Assembly: GCF_019059575.1 (NCBI RefSeq)
Contig: NW_024881529.1
Span: 62,001 to 126,000, forward strand
From: Amphibalanus amphitrite
Lineage: Eukaryota; Arthropoda; Thecostraca; Balanomorpha; Balanidae
DNA: 64,000 nt
Reading direction: 5' to 3'
The position numbers and the translations under genes were made by a program. Numbering within the stretch: position 1 is the stretch's first letter; the number at the start of each line of letters is the position of its first letter. Of this stretch, positions 1-12,400 are shown piece after piece. The notes beneath the pieces are model-generated. The model made no database searches and had not been told where the DNA came from. It saw only the letters and a list, made by a program, of their open reading frames with translations.

Positions 1-3000
1 CAACAATCGTGCACAGTGCACACGGAAGGTGCTGTCACCCCGGGCAGTAGGATTATGTCATCATAATCATATTCATGACTGCATACTGCACGCCCGCTAG
101 GATACGGAGCGCCGAACAGGGGACTGCAACGGACCCCATCCACCGCCGCGTTACCACACAATACCAGTCGCCCGTTCAGTGTTCAGTGTTCATTGCCAAC
201 TAACAGTGGGCGAGGGAGGACCGTGACCGGCCAGCGCAACAATGAACGCGAGCGGCGCACGAAACCCACAGCACGCGCCGCAGTCGGCGGCGGGTCGGCC
301 CGACAGGGCAGGTGCGCGTCACAGGCCTGTGCCACCGGCGGAGCGGGTGGTGACGCGCTCGTCAGCCTCCCTCGCCGCCTCCAGCCGCAGGTGACCGGTA
401 CGCGAGCTAACGGGCTGTCTCGATCCGTCACGCGCATGCGCCGGCAGCCGCGGACCGGGCCGGCGGACCGGTTTTTCGCCAGTCGCCGCGGCCGCCATTG
501 CGGCAGCCGCTAATGACGGGGTGGCCGCGGCCGGCGGCCGGAGAGCCGGCGCGGGCGAGCCGGGGGAGAGCCGGCACGGGCGAGCCGCCGGCTGAGGAGG
601 GCGAGTGGTGTGGCCACCTGTAAACAGCGCCCCTGCGGCCGAGGAGCCAGGGGAGAACAGCAGCGAGGGAATGGGAGGTGGAAGGGTGCGCACGAGGGAA
701 GAACGTTGAAATACAGGCGCAAATATAACGGGTGGTTGAGCAGTTTGATTTTAGCACAGTTGCGTATTGCCAAGTCACATACTAAAGCAACTGCCGCAAC
801 TCAATCAACGTTCGATAGCGGTGGACGAATGTGTGGCCGCAATGGCTATTCGTAAAACTACTGCATATGGAAGAGAGCTTGTCAAAACAGCGAGAGCTCC
901 ATCCAGTGCAACAAATATTAACGAATCTACCACGAATTCGAAACTGGCGTTCACATGCAGCGACAACAAACAAGTTTAACGTATGACAAACTTCGACTGA
1001 TAAAGATTCGAGGACGCATTCAAATGCCACTATCTTTGTTTTTAATACTGAAGGAAAATCCAGGCGACAGTAAATACAACAGCGGCAGGCCAGCTTCCGT
1101 CATTGAATACCTACGCGATAAAACAGATTACCCGGACACGGGTTGAGGCAAAAAAAAAAAAAACAGACCGAATGTTTGTAGTTAATGCCAAAACCGAAGT
1201 TTATGTCAATCGATCGTCCTGACGATAAACTCCAGAGACAGAGGAAGTTGGCGGTGGCGCCGAACGGTTGCACGCTGCAACCACATTTCTGACCGGGAGG
1301 AAATCCTCCAGTCACGCGCTGCTCGCTGTCTCCGGTAGCGCACCACCGGCATCTGACTCAGACAGAACAGCGGCGTTACGAGAACAAAAACCGGGACCAG
1401 TCACCCCCGATCGACCGCGCCGGCTGGCCGCCGCACAAGGAGAGCCGGAGCTGAGCAGAGACACAGAGACCGAGCAGCTCACGTGAGCGGGCGCTGCCAG
1501 TAGCCGGATGTGATCGATCGGTTCTGAGCCACGCACCTCGGTGAACCGGTCTGCTGGTTCCGCCGCCCTCGCCCGCCGTTCGGGGTTCGAGTGGCTCTGT
1601 ATGGGCAGAGGCAGGCTGAACTCGACGGAACGTGCCACCCGGTCGTGGGCAGGTGATAGTGACGGGGAATAGGGATAATTTGATATTTCAATGTGTGAAC
1701 AGTTTTCATTGATTCAATTCTCGTCGAACAAAGAATAAGAGCGACATTGACACTGGAAGGCCGTCCGGATCGAAACAAAAGGTAGTAGTCGGAGACATGT
1801 CGAGCAACGGATTCGGTTTTACTTTTCAGCGGCAAAAAATGGACTCCCATGCGATCGAAGTTGAGGCCTCAAGCCAGTCTACAAACTCTATTCCGAGCCC
1901 TTCTGTCCCTCCCCGTACCAAGCAGGATTGATGGGGAACTACCACCGGAGAGGCCCGTATCATCCGCCCACCATCCTGACATGAGCGGAGCCCCTCTCGT
2001 GACCGGCCTCGACAGGTTCACTGTGACGTCACAGGGCGAGGGCCTCACCGTGTCGGGGCCGGCCCTCGGTCAGGGTCACGGCGGCACACTGGTCGGCGGT
2101 CGGCCACTCTCAGCGGACCCGGCAGGTGGTACACGGACAGAGGTCGACAAAACAAAACGAAAGAACACAGTCATATCTAAGTCCTGTTTACAGCCTGTAG
2201 CAGACACTCCTTACCGTAATTATGAACTGGACTAGGAGGATCCGAGCTGTCTACAAAGCTCGGATGTGCCGGTCATTGTACTCAGACTCGAGAGCGGTGT
2301 GGCGACATTAGACGAACAATGCTCCTTATCGCCGTCATCATCCAGGACACCGGGCTGATCTCTCGGGGCCACAATGGCCCAATTGGAGCCCCGCAGGAGG
2401 GACGGGACGGCGGTCTTTGGGAGTGAGGTCCGACGCCCTCGCCACGGCCGACAGAACCAAGGTCGAGGCGGGCACCTCAGAGTTTTTGTGATGGATCTCG
2501 CGAGAGATGCCGGACGCCAAAGTGCGCAGGGCGTGGTCGGTATGCGTGTTTGGCTCAAGTGATAAGCGCGCACAGAATGTCAGGCGAATTAGAGATCATC
2601 AGTCACGCATCACACATCGTCTGGTAGCGCAAAATGCGGTTAATTGCGGTTGTTTCACTGTTTCTGATCGCTTCTGACCGTCCAACCCGTTCATTAACTC
2701 ATAATCAGGTCATGGAAGCGAAATCACGCAATCGCCAGTCGCCTGAGGACAGATATGTTCACGGCGAAGTAGCCGGCCAGGACCAGCCTGTCGCACCCGG
2801 GCCTGAAGCTGGCGTCAGAGTCCGGAATCTGACGATGACTCGTCTCTCCACCCTCATCGGCTCGCATCTGTCACCAACATCAGCGGATGATCCGGGGGCA
2901 TCGGCGGGCCATCCAGCGGCGGCGTCGGCGTCAGCCGGATGGCGGATGCAGCTCCGGCCGCCGAGGTCACGCCTGTCCAGTGTCCACTGTCCAGGCGGGC

Positions 3001-3250
3001 TGCGCGCCGCTCCGCCGAGGTCACCGGACTCGCCCCCACTCTGGGACACCACACCCTCACCCTCAGCTGTCCCGTGCGGCGCGGCGCGCCCATTCCACGG
3101 CCGCGGCGAGCGGGACCGCTCTAGACACCCGTTGGGAGGTGCTGTAGTCTCAGCTATTGACCAGTCACTAAGTAAACAATCACGCTAAGCACACAGCAAC
3201 AGCCCTGCATTCAGCCTTCACCGAACAAACAGGCGTGAATGTTTCACCCA
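1..3250. other. GC-rich non-coding stretch, no gene recognised
   Basis: High-GC, CpG-rich DNA. Several open frames exist on both strands (the longest, 184 codons, begins near 2634 on the plus strand), but they are low-complexity Pro/Ala/Arg/Ser translations of GC-rich sequence with no recognisable domain or supporting splice context. It lies downstream of the minus-strand receptor phosphatase exon and could be its intron or intergenic DNA. Non-coding exons cannot be excluded. Confidence 0.5.
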
Positions 3251-3546
3251 GGGCTGCGGAGTCGGAGTCGGAGTCGGTCGGAGTCGACAGTTGTGACCGG
3301 AGTCGGAGTCGGAGTCGGAGTGGATATTGGAAACCCCAGCCGGAGTCGGAGTCGGAGTCACCGAAAATCTGTCGACTCCGCAGCCCTGCCAGGTGTGCGG
3401 AGTCGGAGTCGGGAGTTGGAGTCGATCGGAGTCGACATTTCTGCCCGGAGTCGGAGTCGGAGTCAGAGTTGGTTTTTGAAAGCCGGAGTCGGAGTCGGAG
3501 TCGGAGTCGCCGTAAATCCATCGACTCCGCAGCCACCTTACGTGCG
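3251..3546. repeat. Two adjacent palindromic GGAGTC-hexamer units
   Basis: Patches of (GGAGTC)n separated by unique spacers. Each of the two units (about 3251-3386 and 3391-3546) opens with TGCGGAGTCGGAGTC and closes with CGACTCCGCAGCC, so the ends are inverted repeats. The open frames across it (Ser-Glu, Ser-Arg or Asp-Ser rich) are a by-product of the hexamer. It looks like a tandem pair of small foldback elements rather than a plain microsatellite. Confidence 0.7.
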
Positions 3547-4814
3547 ACTCCCAAATCCATCCTCTCGCTATTCTGTTCACCTTCGTCGCGGCATGACAAA
3601 TCGAGCGTAATCACAGCCGACAGCCCTGAACTGGTTTCATTTCCGGAAAGCACTCCACGTCAGACTCTCTCCTGTCGTTTGGCGGTGCCGAGACCGCGGA
3701 GTCTCGCGGCTGAGCGCTGGCGGCGCACCCATGGGAGCGGGGCCGAGGTCGGCCCGCCGGCGGCGCCGCGCCGCTCCATTGCAAACGGCGCCCGGCCGCG
3801 CGCGCTGCCGCCGCGCCGGTCCACTGACCCGCTGAAACAGGGCGAGCGGACGGAGCGGGCTGGGGCGGATAGCTGAGAGAAATTGTACGACACGGCGCTG
3901 CGGCCAGATTCACACAGATTGGCCGCGAGATCCGGCCAGCCCGGGCACTTTTGGGCTAATCTGCAGCAATCTGCACTCGCGGGCCTAGCGACGAGTCCTT
4001 CCGCTCAGCTCTTGGAACCGCGGCCGTGCCAGGTCTGTGGCAGCGGGTCATGTGCTCGATGACTCACACCTATGGCCGCCGGCACTCGGCCGCCGGCCGC
4101 TGATTTCACAGCCACCCTCGGGCGAAAGGCACGGGCCGCTGTGGTAACGACCGAACGGCTGACAGCTGGCGGCTGGCGCTGAACGGCCGAAGCCAAGCAA
4201 ACGGTCTACCCCGTCAGCCCGGTCTGTGCAGATGAGGACATCACCGACAGGACACACATCACAGATGAACTAGTGAAGACTTTGACGATTGGTGAATCTC
4301 GGCCCAATTACAGTAAACGGCGTGCCATTTTGTAACATGCATGGTAAATGTACGGCTTAAGTGTATTTGAGTCAATACATTCAATTACCTCACTGATATC
4401 TATTTGAGATGTAATGAGCATTTCAACGCAAATACGTGCCATACATTTATCTTGCCGGTTAATGGAAACCAAACTACAGCAAAAGCGAACAAATCCAACT
4501 CAGCTAGCCCGTGAGATAAGGCAATGGTCACGGACAAACACTGCTGTGAAACGGAGCCCGGGAATGGAAAAGATATGCTAAACACACGCTTCTCACGAGG
4601 CCAATCAAGCGTGAACTAGTGGAAGGCCAATGAAAGGTGGTCGGGTGAAATGATACAAATGAGTTGGTCATTTTAGATACACTGAGCAACTTTCACAGTC
4701 ATGGTCTTATTTGAGGCTTTTTAGTAGAAACGACGGCTTGAGAGCAGAAAACCATCAAGTATTGACCACCAAGAAAGCGATCCTGTCGAGGTATGGCATG
4801 GTATGAAATGACTA
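3547..4814. other. No gene recognised; GC-rich to AT-rich transition
   Basis: GC-rich up to about 4260, then clearly AT-rich. No convincing coding frame, RNA gene or repeat was seen. Confidence 0.4.
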
Positions 4815-6990
4815 TAGGGGCATTCCACGTCAAATCGAACAAAAATCGGCTGTTTTGCACCTTACCATCAGCGATTTCATTATAAATTTGTGAGCGAGTT
4901 CCTGTGTCGCCCTGGACATTACATTGATGTTTTTTGCACATTCTGACCACAGGTCTTCTAAATATAGGGCATCCAATTTTTACAAAATGTTGCATCTTTA
5001 TATTTTTGAACGACCATAACTTTGGTTGTACTTGTTTGATTTGAATGAAATAAACCTTACTGTTTAGGTATTTTTTAAGCATTTGTTTAGAATTGCACCT
5101 ACTTAAATATATGACCTTGAAACTTGCTTAACTCTGTTCTTAAGCACAAAAATTGAAATAGCAAAAAACACGCCACCTTCGATTTGGCTCATTTTTATAT
5201 ATTTTATTGCCTACCATATTCTTAACAACCTGTGAAAAAATTAGAGTGGGCCATTCATAAGTTTTGAAGAAAATGGCACATATGCAAACGTATGTTAGCA
5301 CGCGCAGTGGAGGGGGAAGAGCGAATTTCGCCCCACCCCTCCTGTTTTTCGCCAATATCTCATAATATTATTACGAAATTAATTATGGCTACCTGTCCAG
5401 AATTGAATTGCACATCTCATCGTACAAGCAATAAGAAAATCGGTTCACAACTGTTCTAGTAATAGCGGTGTAAAGTGAACATCCTGTCGCCGCGGCGTCG
5501 CGGCAACTCGGCAGCCGGCGCTGACCGCTACGCGCCGCCTGAATTGTAGACTGTGCCGGGACGGAACGGAACGGTTCCGTCTTTACATCGCGCTCCTTAC
5601 CGCTGAATACGTTCGATTCGCGTCAAATTTTGTGAGAAGACTGAAAAATGTACAGGCAATCTTATGGTGAAAGAAGTTTGAAAATCGGTTGGTAAACAGT
5701 TGAAATATGAACGTGTAAACACAAAATTGTGATTGTTGCGTTTCCCGCGTCGGCCGATCCCGCCTCAGCCGGCGACATGTTACTCTTAGCAGGCTTCTAA
5801 CTGCCATATTTATTATTGGATTAACTAGAAATTCCCCATACATACTCAAAAATGTATGTTCTTTCGTATAGTGAAGATAAAAAGACGTAAAGATATCGTT
5901 GCGTGATAATGTTTTCGTTGAATTTACTTCATGATGCATTTCCACACGGCTCAAAATTCACCGCAAAATGCCGTTTGCCTGAGACACTTTTACTATGGAA
6001 CGTGAATGCTTGACTACGATGACTATGCATTTCCATTCTCGCAGAGTTTGGGATATCACTAATCAGCAATCATTCATTTCAGAAAGTGTACACAAGCAAG
6101 CATGTCTTGATTCTCACAGAGAGTAGAAGAGTCATTAGTTCTGCTCATCGTCGTGATGCAAGTCTTTTCCGTAAGTTCGTTCTTACTCACTGTGACTTCA
6201 GTGCACCATTCTGTCGTCAATGTTTAAGGGATAAGGAACTCTGATGATGCCGCAAGGCGAAATATCAGTATTATTTTAATATTATATCCAATTTTGTGCA
6301 TTATTTGAACATTAATATGAGCAAAGGCTACTACTTCTCGTATTACATGATAAGGAATCAGGTTCGATGATATAATTCAAGCTGAAATTTATGTCATCTA
6401 TGCTCTGTAGCCTTCACAATGAATTGGAAGGGCCAGACACTCGGCAGTTTCGCCCCACACAGGGATTTTTTTCACACACCAACACGGACTGTCTTTCAAG
6501 GTCACGCGCGGTTGCGTGATGTTGATGCATGAAAACGGCGTTTGCCGCAAAAGTTATGAATGGCCCACTCCAATTTTTTCACAGATGGTTAGGAACATTG
6601 TGACGGACATAATATGTAAAAATTACCCAAATCGAAGGTGGCGTGTTTTTTGCTATTTGAATTTTTCTGTTTTAATTCAAGGTCAAATGCATTTCAGGGT
6701 CACTTCAATTTAATTTCATAATTAAGAATCAAAGCCTTATCAATTGCCTACAAGACCCTGTTAATATCATTTTGATACCGGAACAGGAACCAGAGTTATA
6801 GACATTTAAAAAATTGATGTTTGGCATTTTTGGCTATATTCGATGACCTATATCTCAGCGATACGTTACCAAATTTCGAAAATATTATACGTAACTCAGT
6901 TTTGAACCATGCCCAGTCTGCCTACAAATTTTTAGAAAAATCGAAGGGGATGACGGATTTCGGTGTTTGATTTGACGTGGAATGCCCCTA
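4815..6990. mobile_element. 2.2-kb foldback DNA element with TA target duplication
   Basis: The ends are inverted copies of GGGGCATTCCACGTCAAATC, flanked by TA on both sides (4813-4814 and 6991-6992). Homology continues inward: about 5140-5290 and about 6540-6700 are inverted copies of each other, for example TCGAAGGTGGCGTGTTTTTT read in opposite directions. The interior is AT-rich with no transposase-like frame. Each arm has a short open frame giving a similar peptide (NRRWRVFCY in both), which could be chance preservation of arm homology. Likely a non-autonomous foldback or MITE relative with Tc1/mariner-like TA preference; the family is unnamed here. Confidence 0.75.
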
Positions 6991-7400
6991 TAGCCGATCT
7001 AGTGAAACCTCGAATCGAGAGGCAGTGCCTGCAATCATTACAATCTCCAGTGATTTGACGTGCTCACTTATTAGGTATCCTAATTAAGCAGTGAAGCCAG
7101 CCCAGCCGTGTGCCACAGATTGACTGAGCTACAGATGTGGTGATGTAGTGATGTAATACATATAGTTAGAGCAACGGAGAAGTGACCTCAGCAGCACTGA
7201 GCAGTGCAGGGGGAGACAAAGGGACTGACGCGGAACTGAGAAAGTGAGCACATATGTAATAGTGGAAGTTCGTGGCTCGAGGCTGGCTTGAGGTTCCGCT
7301 GTCCTGAGTTTCTCTGAATGCGGGAAACGACACAGCCACATCGGACAAGTACCGAGCCTGGCTCTGAGTCGCCGGACGAACATCTGGCGAGTGACGCGTA
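6991..7400. other. Spacer between two DNA elements, nothing recognised
   Basis: About 400 bp of unremarkable sequence between two TA-flanked elements. Short frames only. Confidence 0.4.
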
Positions 7401-8581
7401 GGGGAGAGTGGGGTAAGATGCCCAGGGTGGGAAAGACGCCCCACCCCCTCTAGCGGCGAAACAAAGAATCGGACCTGGAAATTAATGTTCTTAGCGTAAA
7501 GCGGAAGCCTGCCTTGTTAACTGCACAAAAAATTGCGAAGCTCAGTTGGGCAATGGCTGGCTGATGATTGCATGTTTTTTATTTGCTGCTTTCAAAAAAT
7601 ATTTTGAGGTCAGAACATTGTAAATATCAAAGAAGGTAAATAATTTTTGCGTCCCTCGCTATAGTCGTGATACATTAGCTTCCGTGTACTGTGTCCCAAA
7701 CAGTTTGTTTCAGGGTGTAGTTTTATGGCTAACAAATTGTACTGATTTAATGTTACTTCGGTACCTTGGGGTAAGATGCCCCCTGTCCTGATGGGGAAAG
7801 ACGCCCCCCTAAATCCGTAGGCTGTCCTTCAAACAGCCCGTCAAATCATTTATTACATACTTGTGATGTAGACAAAATCCGATCTGGGACTATTGAGAGT
7901 CCAGTACGGTCGGGTGCTCCCCATGCCGGTCTCTCGGCCCACATAGCGACTTTTTGGGCGGCATCTGACTCTGAGAGCCCTCACGACGGCCTCTGTGGGC
8001 CCCATTATTGGCTCCAGGGCCCCTCAAGACATCCTTTGAGGGCTCCCACGTTGGCCCCACGGGCCGCGCTGGCATCGGAGGTCCCCACGATGGGCTCGAG
8101 GGCCCTCAAACATCATGAAGACCTATAAGAGCCCCACAGTGGTCTCCGAACGCCACCATGACCCATGGAGGCTTGTTTGGCCGCGCTGGACTATGATGGC
8201 CCTAACGATGACCTCTGAAGCCCTTACGACTACTTTTGAGGGCCCTTATGATGACGTTTGGTGTCTACTGCAGGCTCGAAGGGACTACTGATTCGTTCAG
8301 GCGATTCACGTGCCCATTTATGTCACTTATAGTACAGGGGGCATCTTTCCCAACGTCAGGGGGCGTCTTTCCCACCCTGTGGGGTAAGATGCCCCCTTTC
8401 ACTTCTTCAGGAAAATGCTTAATAGCAAAAAAAGTTATGATATTTCAGGCACGAAAGTGTGATATTTTTGGAGAAAAATGATGTTGGCTTCCGTTGAAAC
8501 TCCAAGTTTTTGCTTTCCCACCGTCATTTTCGAATAATATATGACATAGCAAAACCCTGGGCATCTTTCCCCACTCTCCCC
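7401..8581. mobile_element. TA-flanked MITE whose terminal motif is repeated inside
   Basis: The termini are GGGGAGAGTGGGGTAAGATG at the left and its near inverse (GCATCTTTCCCCACTCTCCC) at the right, flanked by TA at 7399-7400 and 8582-8583. The motif GGGGTAAGATGCCCC or GGGGAAAGACGCCCC recurs internally near 7425, 7769, 7795, 8338, 8360 and 8382 in both orientations. The middle (about 7900-8250) holds a degenerate GGCCC/GATG/CCTC-rich repeat. No coding capacity was seen. It is related to the element at 56636-57556. Confidence 0.7.
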
Positions 8582-9473
8582 TACTTTCAGTCGGACCACA
8601 ACGACAACAGTAGACAACGCTATGGATTCCGACCGCGCTGGGTTCTAGCGACAAGGGAGAAGGACTTCCGAGTGCGACCCTAAACAGGGGAATGGAAACC
8701 TCAGTCAATACTCAACGTGAAGCCAAGCGAAGGCCCGAAACAGAGGTTCAAAGAATTATGAGGTAGGTACTGCTTATTTGATGGACCCACATGATAAGCT
8801 CAATCAATTTGTCATGGGCCATGGCACACAGCTGATGATATTGTTGACGTGCTGGAATATTCAGCAGCCCCTTGAGATCGTGACAGATGCCAGAGCTCAC
8901 CGTCCATATGACACAGCAAATAATATGTGACATGTTACGACCCGGAATTCCGGAAAAGTAAACAATCAGCCTCATCCTAGTTGGAATAAATATTTTTTTG
9001 ACAAGTGCCGGGCACGTGACAAAGCACCACTAATGCATACCACGCCGAGGCCCCAGCAACAGATCCCCAGGATCAATGGATCCTGGTCCTGGGTGCTGCT
9101 GGTCTGCTATTACTGGAACCATACTCATCCACGTCTACTGACATCTCACCTGCCCTCATGTGATTGACGCGAGAACTCTGAAGACAAAGGAATAATCGAG
9201 GTCGCATAAAGATTAAATCAGAAGCATGCTATGGCTGCCGGCTGCAAGATGTTACATCTACTTGGAGAAGGTTGCAACATTGGAACATTGCTGTACACAC
9301 CCAGTCCACTGACCACGAAGGGTTTGTTGCTCAAACTTACACGACAGTCGTACAACATTAGGAAATCGGATACGGCAATTAAGACCTCACTATCACACAC
9401 ACAGATACACAGTCACCATCCAGCCCTGTCCAGTCCCTCTCTCCTCCCCAGACTCCTCTCTCGAGGGACTCAC
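8582..9473 (-). other. Start of the phosphatase intron, no exon found
   Basis: Begins, on the minus strand, with the GTGAGT donor at 9473-9468. No acceptor followed by a phosphatase P-loop exon was recognised here or further left to position 1. Confidence 0.5.
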
Positions 9474-12400
9474 CTGCGCCGGCTCCGGAACGCCGAAATC
9501 TGGCCACGTGGTGAAGTGGAAGTGCCGCACGACGCGCGAGCTGTCACCGCGCATCACCTTGAACTCTGACACAGTCCAGTCGGGGAACTGACTCTGGTTG
9601 AGCACCACCACCTGGATCTCGCCATAGTACTGCGGCTGCATGTCGTACGGCCAGTAGTGGTCGCACTTTTCACGGCCCTTCTCCACACAACGCGTCAGCA
9701 TCACGATCGCGCGCGAGTTGGACTCCCACACCATGCGCCAGAAGTCGTCGCGCGTCGAGTGCAGAGGTCCCTGGGTGACGATGAATTCACGCGGAGACGT
9801 GTAGCCCGGCACGTAGTTGGCGTTGATGTAGTCGCTACCCTCCTCGTCGTCAGTGGGCTGCAGCTTGACGCGGGAGTGATCGTACGGTAGGATGTTGGTG
9901 AAGCGGTTCTTGGGCCGGTTACACGGCAGATCGGCGAAAGTGCACGGCTGGTCACGGCCCACCTGCTTCAGGTCCTCGTACTCCTCCGAGAAGCGGATGT
10001 CCGAGTCGGCCGACATGAAGCGGTAGTGCTCCAGGAAGTCCTTCAGCTTCACCGGCCGGCTAGTCTCGATGATCGAGTCGCGCAAAGACATGTCATCGTC
10101 CTTGTGTCGCATCTCCTTGGTCATGTAGAACGGCGCCATGTTGCGACGCCGCATGATGACGATGACGACAGCGATGAGCGCCAGCACGAGCAACGGCACG
10201 AAGATGGCTACCAGTACGTTCGTGTAGTTCTTCGTGTAATCAGTCTGGATCGGGTGACTGTACGCGGTGTCGGCAAACTTGTCCGGCGCAGTATACGCAC
10301 GAACCTTGACCACGTAGTTTGTACCCGACTTTAGCGGACCGTTGCAGTAGCATCGCTCTCGTGGACACTTCTGTGCACAGGCCGCGTCCGTGCCGATGGT
10401 GAAGTCCTCGACGGAGCGATTGGAGAACGGATTGTAGGGCCGGTTCACCTGGTACGGAGGCCACACCGGGTACGCCTGCACATCCAACCAGTTCGGCAGC
10501 TCGAAGCCACTCGAGTCCTTGCTGTAGTCCTCGGCCACAACGATGCTGTAGCCAATGACCGGTCCGTTCTCGTCGCTGAAGTAGTTCTTGCGGAAACGCA
10601 CACGGATCGTCGTGTCGTTCTTGGACACTTCTGTCGGGAATACGCGTGCGTTCGGCTCCGGCGGCGGCCAGACAGGCATCGTCGTCTCATAGTTGGTCAC
10701 CGGGCCGTAGCCGGGCTTGGTACGCGCCTGGATCTGGAACGTGTAAGCCTGACCCGGCTGCAAGTCTCTGATGAGACCCTCCGTCTCATGTGGTCCAAAG
10801 TCCTGCACGAGCACACGCTTGGCATCTTTCTCACCGTAGCGGATGGTGAAGCCCTGCAGGACGCCATTCTGCGCAGTGTCCGGCAGTCTCCAGCGGAAGC
10901 GGATCTGGTTCGGGGTCAGATCGGCCGCTGTGAAGACAGCCACGCGGCCCGGCACGCTCTCATCGGTGACGAAGCTGGCCGACAACGGATCGGAGCGCTG
11001 CATCAGCCGCGTCTGGCTGCCAGACAGCGTGCGAATGGTGAACGTGTAGTTCTTGTGCGGAGTCAGGTCCTGGAAGGTGAATGGCGGGTTGACCACCATG
11101 TTCTTGACGGACGCTTCGCCTTCGCCCTGATGGTAGACGTCGAATCCATCCCATTCGCCGTTCGGCTCGTCCCAGGTGAGTGTCATCTCGGTGTCGGTGA
11201 TGCGCGTGGCGTTGATCTCCGTGATGGGCGCCGGGTAGAGGCGGATGTCGCGGCTGTACGGCACACTCGTCACGCCACCAGACACGGTCCACATCGTGAC
11301 GCGATACACGCGACCCGGCACCAGCTCCTTGAAGATGCAGCTGCGGTTCGGATCATCGGCCATGCGCTCCTCCTTGCGGACGATAGGCTGGCCGGGCTTG
11401 TCCGCGTCAGCCAGCACACACCGGTATCGATCGAATGTTGTGCCAGAGGGCGGCGTCGGCGTGTAGGTGATGGTGAGGGTGCTCGGCTCCGAAACACCGC
11501 TGACCAGCTGAACCGTCGACTGGAACAGCGGTAGCGTGCGCTCGTTGATGGTGATCTTCTCGCTCTCCTGTTCATGAGCCGTCGAGTAGATCTCGAATAG
11601 ATACTGCTCTCCGGGCCGCAGACCGGTGACGGGCACGGCCATCTTTCCGGCTTGCAGCGTCTCGCCGACAGTGATCGTCTCCTTCTTCGCGGGGTCATCA
11701 ATCGGCCACCAGGAGACGATGTAGTTGTCCACGTAGCCGTCGGGCACCTGCCAGATCAGCGTCACGTTGCTGGAGTCGATCAGCACCTGGACGTCGCCAG
11801 CGTGTGTCTTGGCTGGCGGCAGCGTCTGCTGCACGGACACGGGCTTCCACGACTCGACCTTGCTGGAGACGGCGGAGACCTGCAGCGTGTACCGGTAGCC
11901 GGGCAGCAGGCCGCGCACCATGTAGCTGGTGTTGGTGGTCAGCGGCAGCTCGGTCTTGCGTCCGTCCGCGGTGGTGTAGCGCACGATGTAGCCGTCGTAG
12001 ATGGAGTCACGCGGAGGGTTCCAGTCGAGGCGCACGCTGCTTGCGGACACCACCGTGACATTCAGGTCACGCACCTCGTTGGGGAACACGGCCTGGTAGT
12101 ACTTGTGCGGGTTGCTCCACAGGTTGTGACTGATGGCGAAGATGCGGATTTCGTAGACAGCACCCGGGTAGAGGTCACGTAGCTGGACACGCGGCAGCTC
12201 CGTCTGCACAGTCTTCTCCACCTCAGTGTCGTTGCGAGTGTAGATGACGGCATAGTGGTCCTGGCGTGACGTAACGTCTGATTTCCAGGAGATATTGAGA
12301 CCTTCTGGTATGGGTTCAAGGTTCTCAATGATGGGCGTAGCCGGTTTGGTCGCCTGGAAGATGGCCACCTCTACACTGGGAACGGAGTTGCTGACCGCGG

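Noticed and set aside
2634..3188. 184-codon plus-strand frame starting with a signal-like MRLIAVVSLFLIAS
   Set aside because: The hydrophobic start is followed by low-complexity GC-rich translation; no domain, no splice support.
3180..3876. Ser/Arg/Glu- or Asp/Ser-rich open frames that could suggest an SR-type protein
   Set aside because: They follow the GGAGTC hexamer in all frames and lose meaning outside it.
9050..9110. Small palindrome around GGATCAATGGATCC near the phosphatase intron start
   Set aside because: Short, imperfect and isolated; not distinguishable from chance.
10788..12182. Long plus-strand frames opposite the phosphatase exon
   Set aside because: Shadow frames of the GC-rich coding strand.
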